Part shown: positions 8,546 through 16,742 of the stretch, piece by piece
How the letters are laid out: each line of letters begins with the position of its first letter
How positions within the stretch are numbered: the first letter of the stretch is position 1
Assembly: GCF_001984575.1 (NCBI RefSeq)
Contig: NZ_LZNS01000001.1
Location: forward strand, 6,630,951-6,694,950
Length of the DNA: 64,000 nucleotides
Reading direction: 5' to 3'
Source of the DNA: Streptomyces sp. MP131-18
GTDB lineage: Bacteria > Actinomycetota > Actinomycetes > Streptomycetales > Streptomycetaceae
The notes under the pieces: model-generated
The model's database searches: none
Told to the model about the DNA's origin: nothing
What the model saw: only the letters and a program-made list of their open reading frames with translations
Program-made: the position numbers and the translations under genes

Positions 8546-9466
8546 ATGCCAACCGACCGTCTCGCGCCCGAAGCCGCCGCCTTCTACCGTGCGCACAGCA
8601 CTTTCTCCGACCCGGGAGCGCTCGGCGCGCACTACGTGGGCCTGCCCGCGGACCCCGAGCGCCTGGCCGGTGTCGCGCGGGGCTTGGCGATCCACCGGAC
8701 CGAGGGCGGCATCTACTCCTACGACATCCCCGCCGACCGCCTCCACGACGACGCGGAGACGCGGTACATCGACGACATCCTGCGCATCGTCACCGGGCGG
8801 AACGACGCGCCGCTGACCCTGCAACGCGAGCCCGAGGACCGTTTCGTCGGCGTCTGCCGCGACTTCTCGCTGCTGCACTGCTCGTTCCTGCGCCACGCGG
8901 GCGTTCCGGCGCGGCTGCGTGTCGGCTTCGCCGACTACTTCCACGACGACGGTTTCCACGTGGACCACGTGGTCACCGAGTACTGGGACGAGGAACGCGG
9001 CTGGCTGCTCGCCGACGCACAGCTGACCGATCCGGTGGTCGGCGACGTGTTCAAGCCGGGCTTCGACCCGCTGGACGTGCCGCGCGACCGCTTCCTGGTC
9101 GCCGGTGCCGCCTGGCAGGCGATCCGCGCGGGGGAGGCCGACCCCGCGTCGTTCGGCTTCGCGCCCGGCAGCCCGCTGGCGGGGGAGTGGTTCGTCGGGG
9201 GGTATGTCCGGCTTGACCTGGCCGCGCTCAACAAGTCGGAAACGTTGCTGTGGGACGTCTGGGGCGCGGGTGCGGACAGCGATGCCGCCGTGACGGACGA
9301 GATCCGCGCACTCTACGACGAGGTCGCGGCCCTGACCGCGGGCCCCGACGTCCCCTTCGACGCGGCGCGCACCCTGTTCACCGGCCACGACGGCCTGCGT
9401 ACCCCGCACACGGTGCGGTCCCTCGCCCCGTTCAACGGCCCACGGGAGGTCACACTGCGGGGGTAG
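8546..9466 (+). CDS. Transglutaminase-like domain protein
   Basis: 306 residues. The core holds a catalytic Cys in GVCRDFSLLHCSFLRHAGVPARLRVGFADYF, a His in HVDHVVTEYWDEERGW, and the Asp in LLADAQLTDPVV. This Cys-His-Asp order is that of transglutaminase-core (papain-like) proteins of bacteria, many of which act as peptidases or amidases. No signal peptide, so probably cytosolic. Start ATG 8546 is preferred over an upstream frame opening at 8462 because the extension is low-complexity and unconserved-looking; the upstream ribosome-binding site is weak (GGGG). Confidence 0.85.
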   Translation: MPTDRLAPEAAAFYRAHSTFSDPGALGAHYVGLPADPERLAGVARGLAIHRTEGGIYSYDIPADRLHDDAETRYIDDILRIVTGRNDAPLTLQREPEDRFVGVCRDFSLLHCSFLRHAGVPARLRVGFADYFHDDGFHVDHVVTEYWDEERGWLLADAQLTDPVVGDVFKPGFDPLDVPRDRFLVAGAAWQAIRAGEADPASFGFAPGSPLAGEWFVGGYVRLDLAALNKSETLLWDVWGAGADSDAAVTDEIRALYDEVAALTAGPDVPFDAARTLFTGHDGLRTPHTVRSLAPFNGPREVTLRG

Positions 9467-9788
9467 GGCGACGGCGCCCCGCGGGGCATAGCGGCGCCCA
9501 TCCCGGGTCCGGGTGAACGACTGGCCGCTCTGCTGCCGAGATCGCGCTGCGCGACCTCGGGCTCGGGCTGCCCGATCAGCCGGCACCGTATCGGGCCGCG
9601 GGAGAGCCGCCGCGCCGGTCGAGTGGCGGCCGCCTGTGGCCTTGGGCAGCCTATGAGGTGGTAATGCGGGAAGCGGAGCACGCGGAAGCGTTCGAGGAGT
9701 GGGACGCGAGCGATGATGGTCGACTCCGGACCGTCCCGCGGTAGCGAAGCGCCCAGCCGCGCCCGGCTGTCGTCCGGGGCGTCAGCCG
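9467..9788. other. Intergenic stretch with a short palindrome and a possible decayed reading frame
   Basis: GCCCCGCGGGGC at 9476-9487 is a perfect 12-bp palindrome, probably part of a terminator for the transglutaminase gene. On the plus strand about 9536-9745 stays open and reads as ordinary protein (RDLGLGLPDQPAPYRAAG, then LWPWAAYEVVM) up to a TAG, but lacks a convincing start. I read it as a possible gene remnant. Confidence 0.35.
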
Positions 9789-9980
9789 TCAGCGCAGTGA
9801 GGCGACGAACGCACCCCACGCACCCGTGCCGAATACGACGACGGGCCCCTCGGGCTGCTTGCTGTCCCGGACAGGTATGCAGTTTCTCACCGGCGTCGCT
9901 ACCTCGACGCATTCGTTGTTCCCACCGCTGTAGGTGCTTCGGCGCCATGCGCCGTGCGGTGACTGCGATGCGCGGCTCAT
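9789..9980 (-). CDS. DUF397 protein (Scr1-system partner)
   Basis: 63 residues. WRRSTYSGGNNECVEVA and VRDSKQPEGPVVVFGTGAW followed by F are the two signature blocks of DUF397. These short actinomycete proteins are almost always next to a DUF5753 helix-turn-helix gene, and current family names treat the pair as a toxin-antitoxin-like Scr1 system; developmental regulation (WhiJ/AbaA-type loci) is the other established context. ATG 9980 overlaps the regulator's stop by four bases, so the two are translationally coupled. Confidence 0.93.
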   Translation of the reverse strand: MSRASQSPHGAWRRSTYSGGNNECVEVATPVRNCIPVRDSKQPEGPVVVFGTGAWGAFVASLR

Positions 9981-10861
9981 ACCTCGTACTCCTTTGCCCT
10001 GCGGTGGATGAGTGCCCGGGATGCCGTCGGCGACAGGGCCGACGTACGTGCCGCGTCGAACAGCTCATGGTAGCGACTGACTTGGGAAGGCTGCTCCAGC
10101 CACATCGAACCAGTCGGGTTGTCCGCGAGCACGACATCGAGTGCTTCCACCTCTGGAAACCCGAGCAGCACATAGGGCCCGAACATGCTGGCGTGTGCGC
10201 CATAGGAGAACGGCAGCACCTGGACGGTGACGTTCGGCCTTTCCGCCGTCTCGATCAAGTGCCTCAACTGATCCCGCATGACCTCTGCCCCACCGACCTG
10301 TTGAAGCAGCACTGCTTCCGAAAGGACAGCCCAGAGACGCAGCGGTGGCTCACCAGTGAGACGTTGTTGCCGGGCGATCCGCACCTGCACGAACTGCTCG
10401 ATCTCGTCGGCGGTCTGCCACTGCCGGGAGGCCACAGTCACAGCCCTGATGTACTCCGGGGTCTGGAGCAGGCCGGGTGCCAACTGCGCTTGGAAAGTCC
10501 GGATGGAGGATGCCACGGCTTCAAGAGCGATGTAGTCGCGGTAGGTGTCTGCGAGGACGGAACCGTACTGACTCCACCAGCCCTGTCTGCGGCGACGGTT
10601 GGCCTTCCGGGCCAGGGCGGCCAGCCGTTCGAGCGTCTCCGGTGCCGTCACGCCGTAGGCGCGCAGCATCGCCGTCAGGTCCGGGAGCCGCACTGCGACG
10701 CGCCCGTTCTCCATTCGGCTGATCTTGCCTTTCGTGCAGTCCAGAGCGACGGCGGCCTGGGCCGTGGTCAGCTTGGCCGACTCGCGGAAGCGTCGCAGCT
10801 CGTCTCCGAGTTGACGTCCCAGGACAGTGGACGGCGTGGGGCTGGTGTTCTTGGGGCGCAT
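9977..10861 (-). CDS. XRE/DUF5753 (Scr1-family antitoxin-like) transcriptional regulator
   Basis: 294 residues. The N-terminal helix-turn-helix (LGDELRRFRESAKLTTAQAA, then CTKGKISRMENGRVAV) is followed by a DUF5753 domain (YIALEAVASSIRTFQAQLAPG, then LLQTPEYIRAV, VQVLPFSYGAHASMFGPYVLL, and the closing ALIHRRAKEY). It belongs with the DUF397 gene downstream and the divergent HATPase gene, the three-gene arrangement seen around whiJ-like loci. Start at ATG 10861 matches the family's usual short leader. An upstream in-frame ATG at 10933 would add 24 residues and has a CAGG directly before it. Confidence 0.9.
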   Translation of the reverse strand: MRPKNTSPTPSTVLGRQLGDELRRFRESAKLTTAQAAVALDCTKGKISRMENGRVAVRLPDLTAMLRAYGVTAPETLERLAALARKANRRRRQGWWSQYGSVLADTYRDYIALEAVASSIRTFQAQLAPGLLQTPEYIRAVTVASRQWQTADEIEQFVQVRIARQQRLTGEPPLRLWAVLSEAVLLQQVGGAEVMRDQLRHLIETAERPNVTVQVLPFSYGAHASMFGPYVLLGFPEVEALDVVLADNPTGSMWLEQPSQVSRYHELFDAARTSALSPTASRALIHRRAKEYEV

Positions 10862-11054
10862 ACCCACACCAGTAGCAGAGCCGGGCCCTTTCGCGGACGG
10901 TGGTTCACTCACAGGAGGGAAGTTTGCGCTCATCCTGATTGGCAACGTTGCAGGACGGCATGATCCGTGGGCAAGCTGCTCCTGCGGTTTCGACGCCACA
11001 GGGCAACCGCCCTTTGCGCCGAGGGCCGTCGAATGCCGACCGGCGGGAGCTGCA

Positions 11055-11666
11055 ATGGCCGCACTGGAAGAAGTCAGCTTCAGGTTGTCCTCTGGCCACC
11101 GCAACGCGGGGCGAGCGCGCGCCCTGCTGCGCGCCTTACTCGCTGAGCCCGGGGTGGATCACGAGAGTGTCGACAATGCGGAGTTGGTGCTCGCCGAGTT
11201 GGTCACGAACGCGCTGCGCGCGGGCGACGCGCTCGGGAGCTGCGTCGAGATCCGGATCTCCCTCTCGGTGGAAGAGGGGATGCTGGTGCTCGAGGTGAGC
11301 GACACAGGCCCCGGGATGCCGGAGATCCGTGCTCCCGCGGAGGAGGACACCGGCGGACGCGGACTGCTTCTGGTGGAGGCCGTTGCCCATGCCTGGGGCT
11401 TCGAAGGCTTTCCCAACGGCACGGGCAAGCGGGTGTGGGCCGAGCTGAAAGTCCCCGGCCTCGCGCCGCCTGCGACGACGACCAACATCGCCGCTGCGGC
11501 CGTCAGCGCCGGACAACGTGTGCAGGTCCGGGGTGAGTGGTACACAATTCATACCGTTCGCGGCGAGCCCTATGCCACGGGTGGTCTCGCCGTCCTTCTC
11601 GGCCTGGAAGACGGCACCCTGCTCAGACTCCCCGCAACCGAGCCCCTCACCGTTCGAATCTCTTGA
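11055..11666 (+). CDS. HATPase_c_2 ATP-binding protein (anti-sigma-factor-kinase-like)
   Basis: 203 residues. VDNAELVLAELVTNALRAG is the N-box and LEVSDTGPGMP the G1 box of the GHKL ATPase fold, followed by GGRGLLLVEAVAHAWG. It is the RsbW/SpoIIAB-like single-domain type abundant in Streptomyces. The C-terminal 60 residues form a small extra domain (GQRVQVRGEWYTIHTVRGEPYATGG begins it) resembling a Tudor/SH3-like add-on. It sits divergently from the DUF5753/DUF397 pair, the usual third member of that locus. ATG 11055 has GGGAG six bases upstream. Confidence 0.9.
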   Translation: MAALEEVSFRLSSGHRNAGRARALLRALLAEPGVDHESVDNAELVLAELVTNALRAGDALGSCVEIRISLSVEEGMLVLEVSDTGPGMPEIRAPAEEDTGGRGLLLVEAVAHAWGFEGFPNGTGKRVWAELKVPGLAPPATTTNIAAAAVSAGQRVQVRGEWYTIHTVRGEPYATGGLAVLLGLEDGTLLRLPATEPLTVRIS

Positions 11667-11801
11667 CGAGAAGACGCCCCGCTCGGCGGCGAGCCGGAGC
11701 AGTGGCGCCTGGACTGGGGATGGCCCTGCACCGGGTCGCCCCAGCGCATCCGCTCACCGTTTGTGGGCCTGCCGAGGGGCGATGAGCAGAGAGGAGCAGG
11801 T

Positions 11802-11996
11802 ATGGAAGCAGTTCGGCAGTACAACGTGCACGAAGCGAAGACGCATTTCTCCCGCGTTCTGGAGCAGGTGGCCGCCGACGAGGAGGTGGTGATCAGCAAG
11901 GCCGGCGAGCCCGTCGCCAAGCTGGTGCCCCTTGCGCCCCAAGGTGAGACGGACCGGCCGCGGCTCGCTGCCAGGGTCCTTCCATATCCCGGCTGA
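11802..11996 (+). CDS. Phd/YefM-family antitoxin, C-terminus frameshifted
   Basis: As read, 64 residues: MEAVRQYNVHEAKTHFSRVL, then VISKAGEPVAKLVPL, the classic Phd/YefM DNA-binding fold. The frame then runs out as ARVLPYPG and stops. In the neighbouring frame the DNA continues HIPADFDDLPDDIADAFGAC up to a TGA at 12043-12045, which overlaps the toxin ATG. That is the usual antitoxin tail that wraps the toxin, so one extra base (for instance in the GGG at 11974-11976) has shifted the frame, or the assembly contains an error. AGGAG precedes ATG 11802. Confidence 0.85.
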   Translation: MEAVRQYNVHEAKTHFSRVLEQVAADEEVVISKAGEPVAKLVPLAPQGETDRPRLAARVLPYPG

Positions 11997-12044
11997 CTTC
12001 GACGACCTGCCCGACGACATCGCCGACGCTTTCGGGGCGTGCTG

Positions 12045-12419
12045 ATGCGCCTCCTGCTCGATACGCATGTCGTCCTGTGGTGGCCGTCCGACTCTCCCTT
12101 GCTGTCGGGAGAGGTGAAGGAATTGCTCGACACCGAGCCAGCCGTGTACGTCAGTACGGTGACTCCGTGGGAGATTGCCACCAAGCAGCGGCTGGGCAGG
12201 CTGGACGGGCCCGAGGACCTGGCCGAGCGGGTGCGCGACAGCCAGTTCACCGGCCTGCCCGTCACCGCCGGGCACGGGGTGCGGGCGGGTCGGCTTCCGG
12301 ACCACCACCGAGACCCGTTCGACCGGGTCCTTGTCGCCCAGGCGCAGATCGAAGGGCTGACGCTCGTGACCCGCGACAAGCGAATCCCGCAGTACGACGT
12401 GCCGATCATGCCGGTCTGA
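12045..12419 (+). CDS. PIN-domain toxin (VapC-like)
   Basis: 124 residues beginning MRLLLDTHVVLWW. Acidic PIN residues are seen in LLLDTH (first Asp), STVTPWEIATKQ (Glu) and HRDPFDRVLVAQA (paired Asp), with LTLVTRDKRIPQYDV carrying the last. PIN toxins are Mg-dependent ribonucleases that cleave tRNA or rRNA. It is paired with the Phd-like antitoxin: the antitoxin's expected TGA overlaps this ATG by one base. A GTG at 12039 is an alternative start. If the antitoxin is truly truncated, the toxin must be weak, silent or otherwise neutralised. Confidence 0.9.
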   Translation: MRLLLDTHVVLWWPSDSPLLSGEVKELLDTEPAVYVSTVTPWEIATKQRLGRLDGPEDLAERVRDSQFTGLPVTAGHGVRAGRLPDHHRDPFDRVLVAQAQIEGLTLVTRDKRIPQYDVPIMPV

Positions 12420-12476
12420 GCCGGGACGCGGTCCCCACTGGTGGCCCGCCGCCCGATGGTGGGGCGCCATCGACCG

Positions 12477-14705
12477 TCAGTCGGTCAGCGGCTCTTCCGC
12501 CTCCTCGTCGTCATCCGTGGCGGCGTCCGGTGTGCTGCGGTGCACCATGATCGTGCCGGCGAGGCGGCGCACTTCGTCGATCAGCCTGTTCACCTCGTCG
12601 TCGGAGCCGAAGGGGTCCTGGGTGGTGGCCAGGGCCTCCGGGGTTTCGGCGAGGCCGAGCAACCGCTCGACGGCCTCTCGGGCCTCCCGTACCGCGGTGC
12701 GCAGCGCGCGCCGTTCGCCGGCGAGCCGGTCGCCTATCGGCCTTTCCGGCCCGGAAGTATCCGACTGCCGGGCTTCTTCCTTGGCCCTGAGCGCCATTTC
12801 CGGGTTGGATGCCTCGACAACGCGCCACGGGTCGAGCGGCTCCTCGGCGACCCCGCCCCGGTCCCGGAGTCTTTTGTCCGCAGCCGTGAGATCCACGGCC
12901 GGGACGGTGTACATCCGCGCGACCTTCCGGCCCATCAGCTGTGCCTTGGTGAAGGAGTTGAGGCACTCCCGGGCTGCGTCGAACGACTGGGCGGCGAAGG
13001 CCAGAATCCACAGTCCCTCTTCGGACTCGCTCAGCCCTGCGATCACCTTGTCCACGTTGGCGCGGAACGGCACGGTCCGGCCCACGGCCGAACCGACGTT
13101 TCGGGTGAGGAGTTTGTCCGCGATCAACGCCGTTCCGCCGGCGACCGCGAGCGTCTGCCGGGCGTCCTGATTTCCCCGCAGGGCGGGGCCGACCAGCTCC
13201 GTGAAGTCCCCGCACGGCATCGGCTCCCACTCGCCCAGCACCGCCTTGGTCAGCACCCCTCCGTTGGCCCAGGCGTTGCGGGCCTGCTTGAGCGAACCGG
13301 TCTTCGCTGGCCGCCAGGGCAGGTCCACGACCGGGCCGAGCAGCTCCGCGTAGCCGGAGTCCGACATTTTCTTCGTGCCCTTGATGGCCTTCGCGTACCG
13401 CTTCACCTGCTCGTACACGTCCGGCCTGGTCAGGAAGTGAACGAGCAGCACGGCCCGCCACAGTGGCGTGGGCGGGAAACCTTTGTCCTGGAAGATCTCC
13501 GGCAGGCCCTCGGGCTGCCGCCGGCCGAGGGCCAGGCCGGTGTAGCCGTCGATCAGATTGTCCGAGGGCAGGTCGGGCAGAACTACCCGGCTGATGGCGC
13601 GCGAGCCGACCTCCACGTTCTGCGCCGCGGGCTCCCAGGCACGGAACTCGACGTGCACGGAGGCGAGGATGGACCGCACGGCATCGTCGAACGCGTCCCG
13701 GGCCGCGAGTGCGGCCGAGCCGTGCCTGCGGAAACCGACCATGATCTGCGCCGGAACGACCAGGGTCTGCCTGAGCCGTACCGAGCGGTCGGCGGGCTGG
13801 ACGGAGCCGAGCCCCTGGTGGAACTCGGCCTGAAGCCCGGAGAGCGCGTCCTGCCTGCCAAGGGCCATACGCTGACTGAGCGCCTTCTCGGCGGCACCAC
13901 GGCGCTGCGGCTTTTCGGCGAGAAGAATGCCGACGGCGGTCTCGGCGATGTCGTCCGCGTGAGGTGGCTGGTCCTCGGTGAGGAGCGCCCAGGCACTGGT
14001 CAGGCGGGTGATGCCGTCGCGGACGAGCAGGACGTCGACGGGCTCCGTGCCGTCGGCGAAGGTGAGCCGCGCCGGATGGGCGATGACCGCCCGGGTGATG
14101 CGCCGGGCCAGGATGGAACGGTCGTACGGCTCCGGATTGGCATTCCGGGTGGCCACGATCGTTTCCTTGAGGTGGGCATGCAGGTGTGCACGGTCGCGAT
14201 AGTGGTAGCGAACGGCTGCGCGCGGGTGGCCCGCCTCGTCGACCTCGCCGTATACCTCGGGATCGAACTTCGAAAAGTTGCCCTGGCCGGTGCGCGGCTG
14301 AAGCCCGGGGAACAGCTCGGTCAGCCACGCGCGGGTGTGCAGCGAGCGCAGCGTGGCGCCCTCGACATGCTCCTCGACGAGGGCCGAGGGCTCCCCTTTC
14401 TGGGCGCGCAACTGTGCCGCGGCGGCGTCCGGGGTGACGACGGCCCGTGCCACCGCGTGCCAGGCGTCCTCGTCCAGCGAGGTGCCTTCGGCAGTCAGAC
14501 CGGCGCGGACGAGCTGGGCGCGCGCACCGGCCGAGGACATGCCCGGAAGCGAACGCTCGAAGCCGGAGACGGTGAACTGCTCGCCATCAAGGGTGAACGA
14601 GATCGTCTCCGGCCCGGCGGCTGCCGCGTTCCTCCCGTCCGTGATTTCGGTTTCTTTTCCGTGGTCGTCTGTTCCTGGCTCCTGGAATCCAGTGGGGATG
14701 CTCAC
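12477..14705 (-). CDS. Large uncharacterised protein with ParB-like DGxxR segment
   Basis: 742 residues, not recognised as a named family. Near residues 170-260, KETIVATRNANPEPYDRSIL then EPVDVLLVRDGITRLTSAWA recalls the DGxHR loop of ParB/Srx and DGQHR (DndB-like) folds: a basic loop after a strand, then a helix. The C-terminal 100 residues (GDRLAGERRALRTAVREARE, VNRLIDEVRRL) look coiled-coil and end in an acidic tail. No signal or membrane segment. GTG 14705 is chosen because AAAGGAA lies six bases upstream. It is convergent with the toxin-antitoxin pair and lies downstream of the DUF3800 gene, beyond a hairpin. Location suggests a role in the defence region; the function itself is unknown. 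Confidence 0.8.
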   Translation of the reverse strand: MSIPTGFQEPGTDDHGKETEITDGRNAAAAGPETISFTLDGEQFTVSGFERSLPGMSSAGARAQLVRAGLTAEGTSLDEDAWHAVARAVVTPDAAAAQLRAQKGEPSALVEEHVEGATLRSLHTRAWLTELFPGLQPRTGQGNFSKFDPEVYGEVDEAGHPRAAVRYHYRDRAHLHAHLKETIVATRNANPEPYDRSILARRITRAVIAHPARLTFADGTEPVDVLLVRDGITRLTSAWALLTEDQPPHADDIAETAVGILLAEKPQRRGAAEKALSQRMALGRQDALSGLQAEFHQGLGSVQPADRSVRLRQTLVVPAQIMVGFRRHGSAALAARDAFDDAVRSILASVHVEFRAWEPAAQNVEVGSRAISRVVLPDLPSDNLIDGYTGLALGRRQPEGLPEIFQDKGFPPTPLWRAVLLVHFLTRPDVYEQVKRYAKAIKGTKKMSDSGYAELLGPVVDLPWRPAKTGSLKQARNAWANGGVLTKAVLGEWEPMPCGDFTELVGPALRGNQDARQTLAVAGGTALIADKLLTRNVGSAVGRTVPFRANVDKVIAGLSESEEGLWILAFAAQSFDAARECLNSFTKAQLMGRKVARMYTVPAVDLTAADKRLRDRGGVAEEPLDPWRVVEASNPEMALRAKEEARQSDTSGPERPIGDRLAGERRALRTAVREAREAVERLLGLAETPEALATTQDPFGSDDEVNRLIDEVRRLAGTIMVHRSTPDAATDDDEEAEEPLTD

Positions 14706-14834
14706 GACGTTCCTTTCTTTCTCTGTTCTGCCTGGTATGGATCGATCCGGCACCTCACTGGCTCGGCGTCGGTTCCGTGGCTAGACTGGACAGCGCAGTC
14801 CGGGCCGCGCGAGGCGCGTGCCAGGTCTGCTTTC

Positions 14835-14866
14835 ACGAAGCCTCGGCCCACGGGTCGGGGTTTCGT
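14835..14866 (-). terminator. 15-bp stem hairpin below the DUF3800 gene
   Basis: ACGAAGCCTCGGCCC pairs with GGGTCGGGGTTTCGT across a 2-base loop; all 15 positions pair if three G-U wobbles are allowed on the RNA read from one strand. It lies 42 bp past the DUF3800 stop and before the 742-aa gene, so probably separates the two transcripts. Confidence 0.6.
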
Positions 14867-14907
14867 CATAGGTGAGGCCGGCTTCCCGCCGGGCTCACCG
14901 GCCGCGG

Positions 14908-15456
14908 TCAGCATCGTTCGGGTGCGGGGGCTTTGGGGAAATACCTGCTGTACCAGCCCCACAGAGCCCGGCGGCTCTCCTGCCGGGCGATGGCCTGGAA
15001 TGCCGTGTGGGCGACGAGGTCCGCCATCTGGAGCCAGTCCGACACGTGGGCCGGGACTTGCACCGCCGGGCGCGGGACGCGGGCCGGGCGGACCTCCGTG
15101 TGCGCCTCCTCGTACATCGCGTCGGAGCCGTCCCCGTCGACGATCAGCGCGCCGTGCTCGCCGGATCGGTCGAGCAGCCTGTCGAGCGAGCGCAGCAGCC
15201 CTCGGTACGCGGCTCCCTTCGCTGCCCGCCAGCCCGCGGGATGCACGGTCCAGGCTGTCGTGATCGTGAGCGCCGATTGCGCGCCGAGCAGTTCGAGGGC
15301 GCTCTGGGCCATCCGATAGCGCTCGATCTTGAGCGGGTTGCGCCCGCCGGGGCGGCCACGTCCCGCCAGAAAGTCACGGGCGTGCAGCTCGAAGTCAACG
15401 GGGACGCCGTGTTCGGCGAACCATCTGCGGCGCTCCGCACGCCAGTCACCCAGCAC
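14908..15456 (-). CDS. DUF3800 domain protein, N-terminus unclear
   Basis: From the GTG at 15456 it encodes 182 residues (LGDWRAERRRWFAEHG, ALIVDGDGSDAMYEEAHTEV, LQMADLVAHTAFQAIARQ). The family's N-terminal signature lies upstream of that GTG: the same frame reads FHCDESGVPKRNLALFTAVG from about 15540, and an in-frame TGA blocks further extension at 15601-15603. No ATG, GTG or TTG exists between 15600 and 15540, so the true start is non-standard, lost or frameshifted. DUF3800 proteins have an RNase-H-like look (YxDESG) and are common in defence islands; their activity is not established. Ends before a hairpin at 14835. Confidence 0.75.
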   Translation of the reverse strand: MLGDWRAERRRWFAEHGVPVDFELHARDFLAGRGRPGGRNPLKIERYRMAQSALELLGAQSALTITTAWTVHPAGWRAAKGAAYRGLLRSLDRLLDRSGEHGALIVDGDGSDAMYEEAHTEVRPARVPRPAVQVPAHVSDWLQMADLVAHTAFQAIARQESRRALWGWYSRYFPKAPAPERC

Positions 15457-15645
15457 GGTCGCGGAATCCGCGGCTGCGACGCCGACGGCGGTGAACAGAG
15501 CGAGGTTGCGTTTGGGGACGCCGGACTCGTCACAGTGGAAAGTGCGGTCGGCAGGAAGGTGATTGTTGATCGTGCTAGCCGTTTCTTCGCTCGGACCCGA
15601 TCAGGACTCAGGACATCGTGCGGCTGCACCGCTGCGACCTGCCGA

Positions 15646-15698
15646 CCCGGCCGACGCGCACGGGCGTCGCTACCGAGCGTCGGACCCATGCGATACGC
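15646..15698. repeat. 53-bp direct repeat, copy A
   Basis: Matches 31643-31695 at 50 of 53 positions, same orientation. It includes the shared block GAGCGTCGGACCCATGCGAT. A second, weaker match follows (15829-15868 against 31719-31758, 35 of 40), but copy A carries about 90 extra bases between the two blocks. See findings. Confidence 0.8.
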
Positions 15699-16278
15699 GC
15701 TGCGTCACTCCGGCGGCTCTCTTGACGGTCTCTCACTCGCCCGAGTCACCAGGACGGATTCAAGCGCTGAGCTGAAATACCGTTCTGTGACTCGCCAGTT
15801 CGAGGCGCTCCCGGGGGAGAGCATCCGACCGCTGCCGGACACCGCGCCGATCCTCGCCGAATGGCTCGTAGGCATCGAGATTAAACATGGGGGGTGCGCG
15901 TGTCAATTCGCCCTCCATAAGGGCGATTTGCTGCTCATGCCTGTTGAAGTCCGGGCGTGAATGAGGGCTCTTCCGTCGTTTGTCCGGCCGCGGGAGACAT
16001 GCCGTTCCGCGGCCCGTGTGAGCCACAAGCGGGAGGCCTCGCAGGGAGCTTGATACGTGCGGGGAAGCCCCTGTGGTTCCCCCGGGACCGCAAGCGCGTG
16101 AGCACGGGTGGCGTGGCGAAGGGAGGGGGTCGGTGGGCACACCGCCACCCGTGCTCCGCACGAAGAGGGGACCATGAACACACCCGAGCAGCGCGTCCGG
16201 CGGCTCCGCCGGGTCCACCCACGTGCGGAGGACCGCTGTAGCCGCTCGCGCGCCATGTTGGGCCGGACTTCGCGGGAA
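15699..16278. other. Gene-poor stretch with one short hairpin
   Basis: No convincing gene. AATTCGCCCT (15905-15914) and AAGGGCGATT (15919-15928) form a near-perfect short hairpin in a locally AT-richer patch. Several frames are open but none shows a recognisable domain or coherent start. It lies between the 53-bp repeat and transposon relics, so decayed DNA is the simplest reading. Confidence 0.5.
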
Positions 16279-16473
16279 TCACGGTGTGTGATCCTTGGCA
16301 ATGCGACGGATCAGGTCGAGCGAGTCCTCGGGCGGCTTCGGACTTCCGTTCGATCCAGATGTTCCCAGTCGGTGTCTCCGGCAACACGAGGTCGAGGACC
16401 ACCACGTGCGGAGAAGTCAGCAGCAGGTACGGCCGAATATCCCCGAGCGAGCACCGCGTGAGAACGGCAGCAC
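16279..16473 (-). pseudogene. Relic of a DUF5753 (Scr1-family) regulator, C-terminal part
   Basis: Three frames are needed to read it: VLPFSRGARSGIFG, then YLLLTSPHVVVLDLVLPETP and TGNIWIE, then DLIRRIAKDHTP and a TGA at 16279-16281. These match in order the end of the intact DUF5753 gene at 9977 (VLPFSYGAHASMFG, PYVLLGFPEVEALDVVLADNP, ALIHRRAKEY). The N-terminal half is gone and is replaced at 16474 by transposase sequence. No adjacent DUF397 gene was seen. Confidence 0.75.
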
Positions 16474-16742
16474 TCGGCGTCCACGCGTCCCCGGGTATGG
16501 CGGTGATGGACAGCTTGATCGACGGGCTCATTCCCGTCGTGATCGAGAAGTGGGTGCCCGCGCGGCGGCACGCGGCCACCACGTTTGCGCTGTAGAACTG
16601 GCTGTCCGCCCGCAGGACGCGGACGCCGGTGCGGCCGGCTTCGCGGGCGGTGGCCAAGGCCTCGGTGACGAACCGCAGCACGCCGCGGAGTCGGCCGACG
16701 TGCCCCGCCGCGGCCGCACCGCGGCGATCACCGTGGCCAGAG
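16474..16742 (-). pseudogene. IS1380-family transposase fragment
   Basis: Minus-strand text LATVIAAVRPRRG, then (other frame) VTEALATAREAG, RVLRADSQFYSANVVAACRR and GMSPSIKLSITAIPGDAWTP follows the central part of IS1380-type DDE transposases, where LRADS-x-[FY]-Y is a hallmark containing a catalytic Asp. One frame change near 16715 and loss of both ends show it is dead. It abuts the DUF5753 relic directly, so a rearrangement or insertion-deletion joined the two. Confidence 0.75.

Noticed and set aside
14702..14962. Small minus-strand gene between the 742-aa and DUF3800 genes
   Set aside because: It crosses the DUF3800 end and the hairpin and overlaps the 742-aa start; no ribosome-binding site or domain.
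15688..15960. A 91-residue protein beginning in the 53-bp repeat
   Set aside because: Differences between the two repeat copies fall mostly on first and second codon positions in this frame, which does not look like selected coding sequence.
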